Source: Gnetum montanum
Lineage: Eukaryota > Streptophyta > Gnetopsida > Gnetales > Gnetaceae
Direction of reading: 5' to 3'
DNA: 51,056 bases
Assembly: GCA_015680685.1 (NCBI GenBank)
Contig: MNCI01026213.1
Coordinates: forward strand, 5,392 to 56,447
Made by a program: the position numbers and the translations under genes. Shown here piece by piece: positions 20,322-31,625 of this stretch. The number at the start of each line of letters is the position of its first letter. The stretch's first letter is position 1. The notes under the pieces were generated by a model. That model saw only the letters and a list, made by a program, of their open reading frames with translations, was not told where the DNA came from and did not search any database.

Positions 20322-22238
20322 TATCCCCACGATTGAATGAAAACTTATCCTTGAGTATAGAAGAAAAGAAACAAGCTCTTTACAAAATATTGGGAAGGTA
20401 TGGGATTATTGAATAACTAACAACTAATGGTGGAATGGGATGATAGACTCAACGTGCCTAGTAAACGAATCAATAAGCATATTACAACATTAGTGTTCAT
20501 GACCATTGTGGTAAACACTCATACATAAATGACATCCAAGCCTTTATTTGGTAGCTTGAAATGAAAAAAAGAGAAAAAAGATGGAGCATGTTGTCACCAA
20601 TGCTAAGATTGTGCCTTCCATTGTTTATCCATAGCCATGCCACCATACTTGCTCCTTTTGTAAATGCTCTAGTTCCAGTCCATCTTGAGTACTTCCTCTA
20701 AGCCTTGTCCATTGTTTGTATGATCATCATCTTCACACACAACACAGTCATAAATGAGCAAGGATACATAATCCACAATGCAGTTGATACTTTGCCTTAA
20801 TATGAAGCACATTGGTTGAGTTGTGGTTATGGTAGAAATTGGTTTAGAGATTTATCACTGACAACTACCCAAGGTGTAAGGGTTAGGCAATTAGTAAAAT
20901 GAAAAAAGTTGAAAAATTTGTGCTAGGGCCCCCACAACTAAGAGGGAACCTCTGGTAGCTATAAGATGGAAAAACATGAGGAATAAGAAAGATAAAAATA
21001 TCAACAACAATGCCAATAAAATAGATGTCATGGATGGAGATGAAACAAGAAATGATTGATTGGAAAAAATATTTAAGGGAAAGAAGTTAACAATTGCACC
21101 AAAAAGAAATGCTAGTGAGTCCTCTCCAAAGCAAGCTCATGCCTTTTATGCCCTAACAAACCCACAAACCAAAGAGTTCGTAGGCTCTAGGAATGTCATT
21201 TCGAAGCAATATTTAAAAACCTACCTACAAGAATTCAACAAAGAAGAAAAAATGCATTAACCTAGAACGGACTAATGATAAAACTGGCAATGAGGTGAAA
21301 AATGGGAAGAAAGATGAAGAGGAGAAAATGGAATGGAATCCCAAGAACAAGGTTGTGTAAATCCCCTTGTGTATTTCCTGGTTAAGATAACTAAGTAGAA
21401 CTTTATCCCAAATCCAAACTCAAATCAACCACATTCAGTGACCTCGCATCAATACACCTGGCCAATACATCCTCTTGAAGCAACAAGAATGCCTTCAAAA
21501 AGAGTGATCACCATCCCGAGGAGAGTGAGATGGAGAAGCAGGAATTGAGAAAGGGCTTTAGTTAGAAGGAACCTTCAATCATGGATAACATGTCTTTCTA
21601 GTTTCATAACCAGTGCTTCTAGCCCATATTACTTTATTATGTCTAAGGGGTATGCTTTGAATTCTCACTTTTCTCTTTTTTTTTTTGGATGAGAACCACA
21701 CCATGCAAAGACTTATTTTTATTCACTCAACTTCATAATTTTTGAACAATGTTAGAATGGAGGAAAACCCAAGAAAGAAGCATCCAAGCACCCAAGAGAA
21801 TGGCTAGCACAAATGCATCAAATCCTGTTGAGGTCACACCCTTTTCATCCCTTGAGTCTTTCATTGGTTTGAAAAGTACTCAGCCACCAATTCCTTAATA
21901 AATTTACTTAGAAAAGGGGACTATACATTTCCAAGCCAAAGGAGACCATAGAGTTGTATGGATGAGTGGATGACATGGACTCATTTCTTATTTTACCAAA
22001 ATAACCATACCTTAATATCATAATTCAAAGGTAAAAACCAAACATTAGCAATCAATATGATATAATGCAATCCACCATCATGAGCACTTATTGGATGATG
22101 AATAAAACTAAATCAAGCAAACAAAGAAATAGTAAAAACATGAATGATGGTATAAAAAAATAAAAAAATTTGAAAAAGTGTGTAAAATAAAAATTTGTAA
22201 AACAAAAATTCAAGAAAAAAAATGAGGGCCTGAAATGG
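20322..22238 (-). other. A2 3' region: PPT, ORF3 remnant and conserved non-coding block
   Basis: The PPT (minus CAATCGTGGGGATA) is at 20322-20336. A frame aligning with ORF3 of A lies near 20440-20730, with stops. The leader-intron site has decayed: AAG acceptor and GCAAAG where GTAAGG is expected. From about 20990 to 22220 lie the shared non-coding motifs (GTCCTCTCCAAAGCAAGC near 21118, ATGTCTTTCTAG near 21590) and an A-rich tract at 22130-22220. Confidence 0.6.
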
Positions 22239-23420
22239 TTAGCATAGGTGGCCATCTCCCCCATGAATGAGTTGGAAGTAGGAGATCCAAAATAGTGAGT
22301 AAGGTTTTCTATCAACAAAGGTAGCATGTGTACTGGTTGTCCTAAGCTCATAGAAAGGTTTGGTTTGTTGTACATTGACCAACTGTTTCTTGTCTAGCCT
22401 CTCAAGATTGTATATTTTCATGGCCCCTAAAGGAAAAGTTGCATAAATAATATAAGGTCCTTCCCATAGTGTTTGAAATTTAGTATGTTGTGGCACATGT
22501 GTGGGATTTCAGTAGAGAACCTTATCTCTTGGTTGATATTTAACTTTCCTAATCCTTAGGTCATGACATTGTTTATTGAATGCCTTGTACAACTCATTAG
22601 ATGATAGGGTAGCTAGTCAGTTTTCATCTAGCAAGTTAAGGGTTACTAACCATTGTTTCTGTCTGAGATCAACGTCAACTTTGAGGTCACATGCTATGGA
22701 TAGTGTACGAAGCTTAGTTTGAATGAGAAGTGTGGTAATTTACCGTACACTAACTCATATGGAGAGTAGCCTGTAGGGAGTTTTCATGTGGAGCAGTATG
22801 CCCAAAGAACATTGTTCAGTTTAGTGCTCTATTATCTCCTAAAATTGCTAACAGTTCTTCTCAATATCTTCATAATCTCCTTATTGGTGACTTCTACTTG
22901 ACTATTCACTTGGGGGTGGTATGGTGTAGTCAATTTATGCTCAACCCCTAAATGTTGCATTAATTTCTAAAAATTTGCACCTGTGAAGTGGGTACCATTG
23001 TCTAAATAAGTGCATGAGGCACACCAAACCTATTTATGATTTGTTGTTGAAAAAATCATATAGTTGTAGATGATGTACAATCCTTAACAGCAATTTCTTC
23101 TGCCCATTTAGTTAGGCAAGGTGTAATTGGCCTCATAAAACTAATTCCCCAAATGTTGAAAGGTTCTAACGGTAGGATCCATTGTTGCGAACCCTCCATT
23201 CTTGCAGTCATTCCCCCATCACGTTGATAGCACTCACAAGATTGGATGAATTGATGGGTGTTTTGAAACAATGTAGGCCAATAATATCCTGCAAGTAAGA
23301 TCTTGATGGCCATTCATCTCCCAGTGTAATGACCCCCACAAGGACCCTCATGAGTGTCTTGGAGAACTTGCAGTTGATCTATATTTGGAACATACCATCA
23401 AACCAAGCCATCGGGACACA
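22239..23420 (-). pseudogene. Integrase of A2
   Basis: Zinc-binding end near 23210-23313 (YYWPTLFQNTHQFIQSCECYQ). In the core, the first catalytic Asp position reads IWGISFMRPI, so Asp has become Ser. The other two acidic residues remain, in LDNGTHF (about 23000) and VEVTNKEIMKIL (about 22885). The C-terminal GPY module (TLWEGPYIIYATFP) is intact in the frame 22239-22496. One frameshift and one stop split the core. Loss of the first Asp alone would abolish activity. Confidence 0.8.
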
Positions 23421-24286
23421 GTTTGTAAAGTTGCCCATTGATTTTCATAAAGTACTTTGCTCAGTGAAGAAACTGTTGTTTCTTTTTAAGGCTTAACTAT
23501 TGTGGTATTTGTTGGGTGAGGAGATAGGTAAGAATGCTACTGTACCAGTTTGTCTCCATGGGTGATTGATTATTCACTACACCAGCAAAGAGGAATTCAT
23601 TATGAAAATAATCAAAAATTGGATACTTATCCTTTTTATTGTCCCATTGCAACCAAGATAAATGATTAACAACTACGTTCTTGGTGCCTTTATGATCGAT
23701 CATCGTAACATTGAACTCTTGTAAGATTACAAGAAATCATATGATACAAGGGCTTACCATTGGCTCATTCATGAGGAACCTTATTACACTATGATTTTTA
23801 TGTATATATACTTTATCCCAATACATAGTGTCTAAATTTTTCTAGTGCAAACACTACAGCCATTACTTCTTTCTCTGTGGTAGTGTAGTTAAGTTGTGCA
23901 CCAGTGATACTTCTACTTGCATAGTGGATGTAATAAGGACACTTTTGGTCATCTAACTATGTAAGTATGACTCCTAAGGCATAGTTGGATGCATCAATCA
24001 TGATATGGAATGGTTTAAACCATTCAGGAGTTTGTAGAATGGGTGTTTCTACTAGCTTTTGTTTTAGAGTTTGAAAAGCTAATTTGCATTCCCTGGTCCA
24101 CTCAAAAGGTATATCCATTTTCGTTAATTCCACCAATGATTTGGAAACCTTTGAAAAGTTCTCAATATATCTCCTATAGTAGCCAGTATGTCCAAGGAAT
24201 GACCAAATATCTTTGATAGTTTCTAGTTGACCGAATGCATCTATGTTATCGTTGTAAGCATAAGTCAAACCCTTAGTTGGTTTCAT
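23421..24286 (-). pseudogene. Truncated RT (thumb only) plus RNase H of A2, fused to protease tail
   Basis: The frame 23957-24286 opens with MKPTKGLTYAYNDNIDAF, which is protease-linker sequence (A 15420-15450). It then jumps directly to ETIKDIWSFLGHTGYYRRYI, which lies after FMDD in A (about 14415). About 1 kb holding the RT fingers and palm, with both catalytic Asp boxes, is missing, yet the frame stays open across the junction near 24232. RNase H follows with IDASNYALGVILT and NVVVNHLSWLQWDNK (23640-23700). Confidence 0.85.
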
Positions 24287-24900
24287 GCATATGAGTGAAC
24301 TGCTTTCTTGATTAGCTGTCAGCCACTAGGTGTCTTCCTATCATGTGGCTACTACATACAAGCATCTTTGTCTGTTAATCACTTATGCACATTGATTACA
24401 TGCAGGCAATGCTAAATGTTGCACAAACCCAGACCTCTACACCCTGTGTCACTATATGCAATGCACGAAAATTTCTTCTTCTTAGTCCTTTCAAATGTAT
24501 TTTCCTTTGATATTTCTAGGGAAAGATCACAGATTCCTTAGGTGTGCATCAATGGTGCTTAGCCATGCTCTTTCCATTATGATTGGGAAGTCCCCCTTAC
24601 CATTGTTTACTTAAATTACTCAAAAGTTAGCTGGGTACAACCATGCACAAATAGTGGTAACAATGTCTTCCATCACTCCCAATGGGATAGTGATGCACTG
24701 GTCAACTAACTCTAGACAGATGTTGCTCTTTTTCAATGGAGGTAGGTTCCAAGCCTTTTACATTTCTTGAGAAATCAAGTTGACACTGGAACCTAAATCC
24801 AAAAGATCCTTACATGATGCATTTCTAGAAATGTGTAAGTATATTAGAGGACTCCTAGAATTAGAGAATTTCCTGGGAAGATGGCTAGCTTTGATCTAAT
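24287..24900 (-). pseudogene. Protease region of A2 (degenerate)
   Basis: Collinear with A 15400-16080. The catalytic triplet near 24785 reads DLG, so Ser has changed to Leu. Several stops follow. The retropepsin would be inactive. Confidence 0.7.
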
Positions 24901-27405
24901 TGGTGATGGCATGTGTTAGCATGACCATATGTATTGAGTGCAGTGATTGGGTTGAAGGGGGCTCCAAAGTTTTGATTAATACTGAGGTGTCTAAGGAATC
25001 AACTACTTGTGATTCTAAAGAAAGGTCTTTTCTTCATGTGGTTCTTGGAACCAACAATAAGTTGAGAGATAATAGCCCTCATGGCATTACATTGCTGTGG
25101 CTAAGTAGGGATCTCACCTTGCATCGCAGGAGTAGGTGGTAGTTGAGATATTGGTGTAAGAGATGTGAAAGGATGAAAAGGATGATATGCTTGTGGAATA
25201 TCACCTCTAGAAGAGGGAGTCCCATAATACTCATAGGCTTAGTAGTGAGGTTGAAGAGTGATGTGACTAGTAGAGTCACATGGGGAGTTTGGCTACTACA
25301 CGTAATATCCATATGGCTCAGGTTGCCAGTAAGGATAGTGTTGCCTTGGTGGTGGAATTCCCCATGATTGTGGGTGCTGCCACTATTGATATTACTCAAC
25401 TGGCTGTGGTGGAGTTCCACTGAGATAATATGTTAAAGGTTGGTGGAACTACCTTGGGTTACCTTGAGGATAAGGTAAACTTTGGGGTGTTTGCCTTTTG
25501 TTTAATCATGGATTGAGTGCATACACCCTAGGCTCCTACAGGTATGAGGTTATAGGGAAACATCCCTTAGGATGGTCATATTGACATATTTCACATCCAC
25601 TATCATTCTCTATTTCCGACTCCACAACGCCTTCAATAATGGCAAATTTTCCCTTACCCTTCCTACATGCATGTTCAACTTCTCTCTTTTTTCTATTTTA
25701 GCAATCACTACCTTACTGTCTAGACTCCTCTACTATTTTAAGAACAGATTGAAATCAATTTTCTAGGGAATCCCACATTTGATCTACCTTTTCCAATACT
25801 TTTGATGTCAACTTTTGGATGGGAAAATTTTTCCTATTCACCATCCATTCGAGTGGTGACTCTTCTTCATCCTCATAAAATCTTACTCCTCTCTTCTGAA
25901 GGGAAGGATCTTGATTATACTCTTCTGCAATTTCTCTCTTCTGTAGCTCATCTTCTTCCTTAGCAACTTGCTCCAATAGTCTTTGAATTTGATGGGCCCT
26001 AAGCTTAGATAGTCTTCCTTGGGCATAAGTCCCAAGGGTGTTCTTCTTGTTCCATGCCTAAGCCCATCCACGAGATGGTGCAGTTGATCCTTTTGCAAAT
26101 AACCATGGCTAGGACAATGGTGTAACAATGCATAACATTGGCCTATGGTAGCATCCAAAGGTTCATGTCCTCCTTGTTTCCAGCCTTGGATTTGCTTTCA
26201 CAAGTTAGACACTCAGGAGTACATTTGGTACTTGTCATTAAATAGTTCTAACATAGTACTCCACCTACGAATGGATTTTGATTCTAAAGACCAATACTAG
26301 CTTTTCGCTTCTTTAACTAGTGTCTATGGAAAAAACTTAACTTTTTGCCATTCATTCTCTATATTTTGTAAGGCACACACATCATTGAATGCTTGTAAAT
26401 GATTTTAAGGATCAACATTGTATCCCCCTTCAAATCATGGGATATTGTTCATATCTAATCTCTTGATCCTACTATCTTTCAAATGCCTTGTTGGAATTAT
26501 AATAGCCTCAGTTATGTCTAACATACTTTGAGTAGCGTGGAGGGGTTCATCATGATCATCTCGTCCATGGTGTCTATGATGCCTACCTTGTTCCCTACTC
26601 TCCCTTCTTCTATGTTGTGACTCTCTAGAGCATCCTTGTCCCCTTTCTTGGTTGTTTCTTCTATGAATTACACTTTTCCTACCTTTATCCCATGGTCTTT
26701 TTCTTTATGACTATATCCAAACACTGAAGGAGAGGATGAAGGAGATGATGAAGGTGAAGAAGAAGGAGAACCGTCATCATGACAGTGTCTGCCATCTTCT
26801 CTTCAGTAGTATCAGCCTCAATCGCGATTGGTATCAGAATGTCCATCTTTATCATGTTTTCGTGTCCCTTTTTTGGATGCTTTATGCCCGTGGGTATCAA
26901 AACCTAGGTTATGGATAGTGGAATGGAGGTTCTGATACATGACCCCTTGGCCAAAGTCAAGGGGAGGAACATCATTGTGTGGGTGACTGCCTGAGGTAGG
27001 TTTACCACCCTCATTTTCACTTAAGACATGTAGGACATCTTGTGACCACTTACCCTTCAAAGACTTATGATGTCTCTCCCATTGAAAATCCCTTTGACAT
27101 TGTGCCTTTGTGGGATGGTATTCTCTCGAGTCATGGTCTTGCACAACGTATTCTTGGGACTGAAGAAGCATGCTTGGGACTGAATGATCGAGAGGTAACA
27201 TTATGTTACCTTCTAAGTCTCACCAACGCAATTGTTCATCTTGATCGAGGATAAAGGTGAAGTCTGGTATATACACATCATAGTGAATATATACCACTCG
27301 AACTTGTTGAGGAACTAATAGATCAACATCATGTGTATTATGCTACCGATTGTTTCCTATTTCAAACCTAGGTGGTGAGGCGCTTTCATACAAAGAAGGA
27401 GACAT
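24901..27405 (-). pseudogene. gag of A2
   Basis: The start is the ATG at 27405 (MSPSLYESASPPRFE). The basic N-terminal extension includes 26818-27201. The capsid part near 25883-26158 reads YALLHHCPSHGYLQKDQLHHLVDGLRHGTR, followed by QMWDSLEN and the knuckle CEICQYDHPKGC (about 25560-25600). A Gly/Tyr/Pro-rich tail is seen at 25080-25480. Stops and indels interrupt it. Collinear with the A gag throughout. Confidence 0.8.
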
Positions 27406-27522
27406 ACTTGTCTATTCAGTGTGCAATGTATTCTTGTTTATTATTTTCTCAATCAACCCTAAGGGTTCGTTCCAACGATGTGAATTATTTTCTATGTTCT
27501 AATTAGTGCACAAACAACTATA

Positions 27523-27540
27523 TCCCTAGCAACGGTGCCA
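27523..27540 (-). other. Primer-binding site of A2 (tRNA-Asp type)
   Basis: The plus strand TCCCTAGCAACGGTGCCA matches 15 of 18 bases of the tRNA-Asp 3' end; differences are transitions. One base separates it from the LTR. Confidence 0.85.
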
Positions 27541-27541
27541 A

Positions 27542-28524
27542 CGATGAGTGGCGAGGTACCCCTGCACTCAACCATATGAATATGAGTGTTTCATGCATGA
27601 TCTGGGTGAATTCTAAGGACCAAGTGCTTATGCACCCTTGTGGAACAAGGATGGGTTGATTGATCATTGTCTTCCCAAACTTACTTGTATGTCACAATTA
27701 TATGGTTAAGTAAGCTTGAGGCATATGATTTTTATATCTTTGATATTTTTATGTCCTGTGCTAATCAGGAAAGAGAGAGATAACTAGGTCACTAATTTAA
27801 ATTAACTACTCATTAAATAAGTTTTAACTAATCCTAACACCAGCATCCGTTCCCACTTACCGTACACATCCTAAACCAGTGCAAACACTACTGAGCTATC
27901 AAACACTAGTCATTTTTGTGCTACCAAGTGTCACACGTATGCTCAAAGGGGTCATGCTTGTGTAATTTAACGATTTTCTTAATTGATCAAAATGAATTGC
28001 TACGCTAATAACATAAATGTAAAGTGCATAAAATAAAATAAATTCATAAAAAAATAAAATAAAATAAATGCGTAAGAAAACAAATCTCAAGTGCTGCAAG
28101 GATGAATTAAAGAACTCGTCTTTATTGCCAACACAATGGTCTACTCAGGTATATCAATGCTTGAATAAAGATCCGTTCACACTTAGACCTCTTGCTGCAG
28201 CCACTTGGAAAATATTCTAACTTTCAAACAAACTACAAGAGTTTCGCTACTTGACTAGTAAAAAACTTTCCAATTGTGACCCGGACATTGTATTTATAAA
28301 CTTGGGAGAAATTACTCTAATAATTAAAGTAACAACTCTAATAATTAGAATAACTGCTAAAGCAACAACTAGAGTAACCACTCTAATAATTAGAATAACT
28401 ACTAGAGTAATCACTAAAGTAACTGCTAGAGTAACCACTCTAATAATTAGAGGAACTACTAGAGTAACCTCTAAAATAATCGCTAGAGTAACCACTTTAA
28501 TAATTAGAGTAACTACTCTCATCA
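27542..28524 (-). repeat. 5' LTR of A2
   Basis: 983 bp. The outer base has mutated (CGATGAG for TGATGAG). TATA box 28291-28298. The U3 minisatellite (28312-28520) has five CTCTAATAATTA-type copies, one unit group more than the left LTR, which explains the extra length. Confidence 0.85.
28312..28520 (-). repeat. U3 palindromic minisatellite of A2 (right LTR)
   Basis: Same palindromic unit as at 20161-20316, in a longer array with more CTAGAGTAAC spacers, showing unit gain or loss after or during transposition. Confidence 0.85.
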
Positions 28525-28642
28525 GGAACTAAAACTCACTATGCAAACTAAGTATGCATGCCTCTTATTTATAGGCAATGAGGAAGGTTGCGATATCATG
28601 TATGTGATATCACATGGGAGGCCATGATATCATAGCTCATCA
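28525..28642 (-). repeat. 5' LTR of element A, part 2 (U3 side)
   Basis: Matches 1680-1795: TATA box at 28566-28573 and three GATATC-type repeats, ending GCTCATCA. Its first five bases, GGAAC, are the right target duplication of A2. Confidence 0.85.
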
Positions 28643-28647
28643 CCATG
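28643..28647. repeat. Target-site duplication CCATG (right copy, element A)
   Basis: Identical to 993-997. It marks the right end of element A and the return to the copia host sequence. Confidence 0.85.
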
Positions 28648-28880
28648 CTTCCTATAAATCAACACTTTGGAAATTTCCTTAAAGCATCATCAACTTTCTT
28701 GAATTTAGTAATATTTTTATGAAAGGATTTCCTAGAGTGTTGTTTACTTGGCCCATTAACAACTAGTGCGTAGGTGTATTGTGAACATTTTTGTGAAGTT
28801 CTCCTATTATCAACCCTCTTGCACCATCATCAAATTTTAATGATGCACTAGTGGTGGTAATATTTTGAGCAATATTATAC
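28648..28880 (-). pseudogene. Ty1/copia gag fragment (right half of split host element)
   Basis: Read on the minus strand it gives a basic stretch, KNITKFKKVDDALRKFPKC, followed by the start of a CCHC knuckle. That knuckle continues at 997-975 on the far side of element A. One base is missing inside the knuckle and two of its Cys codons read Tyr, so it was dead or has decayed. Upstream the frame becomes unclear and I cannot locate the gag start, copia PBS or LTR. Confidence 0.65.
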
Positions 28881-29914
28881 TACCTAGTCTCAGCGTAAAA
28901 ACCCATATTAGCATTCCTTACATTTTTTTAAGCCTTTACACTTAAAAATGAGTATCCCCATCAACTTTATATACACCAACAGATGAAAAATGTTAATGCT
29001 ATGACATGAAGGGTTACCCACCAGCGTTGTGTGGAAATGTATTGAAATGCCGTGGGTGATGGAGCAATCAATAAAGTTGTCAAAGTCTTACTATCCCACT
29101 TGTAAAATGGAACACAAACTTTTATCAAAGTCTTCATGACAGAGCCATCAACCATCACGACGTGTATGTAGACATAAGTGCAAGGAAAATTTAGCACCAT
29201 TTTTGTCATGATTCGGATTTAGCAATCCAACTTTAACCTGAATGTGATGTCCCCGTAGAAAATTACAGGCAAGTCAAGCATCACGTCGTAATTTAATTTA
29301 ATAGGGCCACTATAAATCCTGTAGGAAGCGTAGAAGTCGTAAAAATTTCTTTATCTTGAATATTCAACCCCGTCCTTTAAAAGTTGAGAAAAACTCAAAA
29401 GTATAAGCATATGCTTATTTTATTTTTGGCCGATTACAATTTGCAATTACAATTATTTATCCTGTGAAATCCTTGTAAACGGTTCAAATTCTAGGTATCT
29501 ATGGTTACATTTATGGATATATACATATTTTAATGTTAAAATAAATAGTATAAAGATGGAATATGCTAACTATGTTTATGATAAGTGTTAGAAAATATAC
29601 AACAATATTGTAGAACATATATTATTAAGAAGAAAATAGTAAATATGTAGTGAGTCTTTATATGAGCTATTCAAGCCACTAATGTTAATCTTAAAAAATT
29701 ATATAAAAATCATATTCATGTTACATGAATGTTGTACACATCTATTGTACTTAGGATTTATTACTATTAATATATTTTGTACAAGTTCATTTGTCTATTT
29801 ATGACAAATCCTTTGGGTTACATAAAGGTAATAAAATATGTTGTCCCTTTTATTATGTTTTTTACAAGGAGATATGGAACTGACACGAGAAATAGTGTAT
29901 CTTATTCATCAATA
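28881..29914. other. AT-rich unassigned sequence
   Basis: No gene or element end is supported. An 80-codon minus-strand frame at 28967-29209 has no recognisable domain. 29400-29900 is strongly AT-rich with short T and A runs. Confidence 0.5.
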
Positions 29915-29982
29915 AAAAGCAAGAATCAAACCCATAACTTTTAAACCTAAGGATAAATCTTAACTATTACACTACACCCTAA
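29915..29982 (-). repeat. Possible tRNA-derived SINE head (or tRNA fossil)
   Basis: The minus strand reads GTAGTGTAATAGTTAAG (A-box-like, 29959-29975) and, about 35 nt on, GGGTTTGATTC (B-box-like, 29923-29933). This matches the RNA polymerase III promoter layout of plant tRNA-derived SINEs. No cloverleaf, poly-A tail or duplication was found. Confidence 0.35.
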
Positions 29983-30353
29983 TTGCATATCTTTTATTTA
30001 CAAAGTGCAATCTTCTTCAACATTATTGTTATCTATGTTATTTTACTCAAAATGTTGATGAATATGATGAGGTGGTTCGATGCTATTTAACCCTTGGTTG
30101 ATGCAAAAGTATCCATTATGTAAGAATATTCAACCCCCTTCTTTATGATGAGCTAGCCATCATGGTAGTTACAAATTATTCAATAGTGCATGGTAGTTGT
30201 GCTTCCCCTACTTTTCTTCAGATATTGTCATTGACTCAAGGAGAAGGAAGACCTTATCTTAGCCATTGCTATTTCAACCCATTCTCTTCTACTATTTCAA
30301 TATTAAAATGTGTTGGGTTATTTAAATTAATCACTGTAAATTAGACTTGGATA
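29983..30353. other. AT-rich unassigned sequence
   Basis: No gene, RNA or repeat is supported. A 60-codon frame at 30162-30344 has no recognisable feature. Confidence 0.5.
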
Positions 30354-30358
30354 GTATT

Positions 30359-31324
30359 TGATGAGTAATAGGTACCCCTAGGCCCAACCATACAAATCAC
30401 AAGCATTCATGCACAATCTGGTCAAATTTCATGGATGGGACTAGTATGGCATTTAGATTGTTAAGCATTGATAATAGGATACTATCTTCCCACTTGAACT
30501 AGTGTTAGCTTTGTCATGTATGGTTTAACCCAAAGTGAGGCATATGATAATTGAGGTTGTTTGGCCTTTAATACTACTAGTTGTGAACATGATGAAATTT
30601 GAGAATAGAAATCTAAATCTAAGTAATGACAATAATGTAAATATGCTCCAGCCTAGAGTGATGAGCATCCAATCCTAGCTTACCGTACACATCTTGGGCT
30701 CATGTAACCATTACTGGGATTATCAAGCATTATTCTACTAGGCAAACCAAGTAATAACACTAATAGGATTACCAAAAGAGTACACTTAAATGCTCAAAAC
30801 CAATCGTACTCATTCCTCTTTACTAATGAACAAGTAAAATACTTGGAAACGTAAATGATTAAACTAAGAAAATAGTAAAAACTATGCTAGGTAAAACAAT
30901 AAAGCTAAGTGGATTCTTCAATGATGAAAAACAATTTCAATCTTTATTTCTAGTCATGAACTATGCCCAAATACATTTCACTTGAATAAAGATTCCGTAC
31001 AACTACTCAACACCACACTGTGGGCATTCACTCTCTATTGCTAAGTTATGAAAAAAAACTAACAGAGTTCTATTACTAAATGACCGAAAGGTGCCCAATA
31101 CATGGCTAGAGTCTCGTATTTATATGCATTTATTATAATTGCAACATTGCATTTACAACATCACAAAATAGATGTGACATTACATCTACAACATCGTAGA
31201 TGCAATGTAGCATCTATGATGTAGAAGCCAAGTAAGATGCACTGATAGGGATGCTACAACATAGATGTGATGCAGCATCTATAACAAAGCATCTACAATA
31301 TCTCAACCAACTGATGATTAATCA
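30359..31324 (-). repeat. 3' LTR of C
   Basis: 966 bp, TGATGAGTAATAGG to GATTAATCA, followed by PPT-type TACCCCCACAACT. TATA box 31117-31125. The U3 (about 31140-31310) is built of ACAACATC/GATGTAG-type short repeats and not GATATC. The R/U5 part aligns with the other families. Confidence 0.8.
31140..31310 (-). repeat. U3 short-repeat array of C
   Basis: Repeated CATCTACAACATC, TAGATGTGAC and GATGCAGCATCTA-type words in both orientations, ending about 15 bp from the TATA box. Much longer than the B U3 array. Confidence 0.7.
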
Positions 31325-31625
31325 TACCCCCACAACTAACTAAAAACTCATCCTCAAGTTAAAACAAAATAACGATAGAGTCCCTAAAAAAATGGGAGGT
31401 AGATTTAACTATGCATGACTAATGAACCATTTACATGACTTAGAATGCCACAATGGTGTGTACAAAAATGACACAGTTACATGACAAAACAAAAATAAAA
31501 TTTGAAGTAGCACAATGTAGTTCATATTTTAGGCGATGGTGGATCTTCCATCAACTACTTCCCTTTTTTGTCAAGCTTCTAGAAAGTTTATCCTCTTCTA
31601 TCCTTGTCTTCTTTTCCATATTCTC
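31325..31625 (-). pseudogene. PPT and ORF2 3'-end remnant of C
   Basis: A PPT-like tract is followed by sequence collinear with B2 32470-32760, including GGTGGATCTTCCATC matching GGTGGCTCCTCCATT at the ORF2 end. It is cut by B2 at 31625. Confidence 0.55.

Larger units (their letters stand above)
19413..28524 (-). mobile_element. Element A2: Ty3/gypsy copy with RT-core deletion, nested in the A 5' LTR
   Basis: LTRs lie at 19413-20321 and 27542-28524, PBS at 27523-27540. The order is gag, PR, partial RT, RNase H, IN, ORF3 remnant. Flanks GAAAT (19408-19412) and GGAAC (28525-28529) differ by two transitions, and removal of A2 restores the A LTR. It is closely related to A in coding regions but its U3 carries a different repeat array. 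Confidence 0.85.
998..28642 (-). mobile_element. Element A: Athila/Tat-like Ty3/gypsy retrotransposon, with nested B1 and A2
   Basis: LTRs lie at 998-1795 (3') and at 18783-19412 plus 28525-28642 (5', split). The internal region is 1796-1851 plus 10574-18782, in the order gag, PR, RT, RNase H, IN, short ORF3, which is typical of Ty3/gypsy. Flanking CCATG duplications prove the ends. B1 sits beside the 3' LTR and A2 inside the 5' LTR, so about 18 kb of the span is younger DNA. The catalytic motifs of PR, RT and IN can still be read, but many stops make the copy dead. It is the only copy here with all enzyme domains recognisable. Confidence 0.85.

Noticed and set aside
20086-20416. Open frames on both strands with repeated VTLIIRV / TTLIIRI peptides (also 28247-28532)
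   Set aside because: They are translations of the U3 palindromic minisatellite of A2, inside an LTR, and occur on both strands. No protein is implied.
28967-29209. 80-codon minus-strand frame in the unassigned region
   Set aside because: No domain, no conserved relative in the window, and AT-rich surroundings. Too short and unsupported to call a gene.
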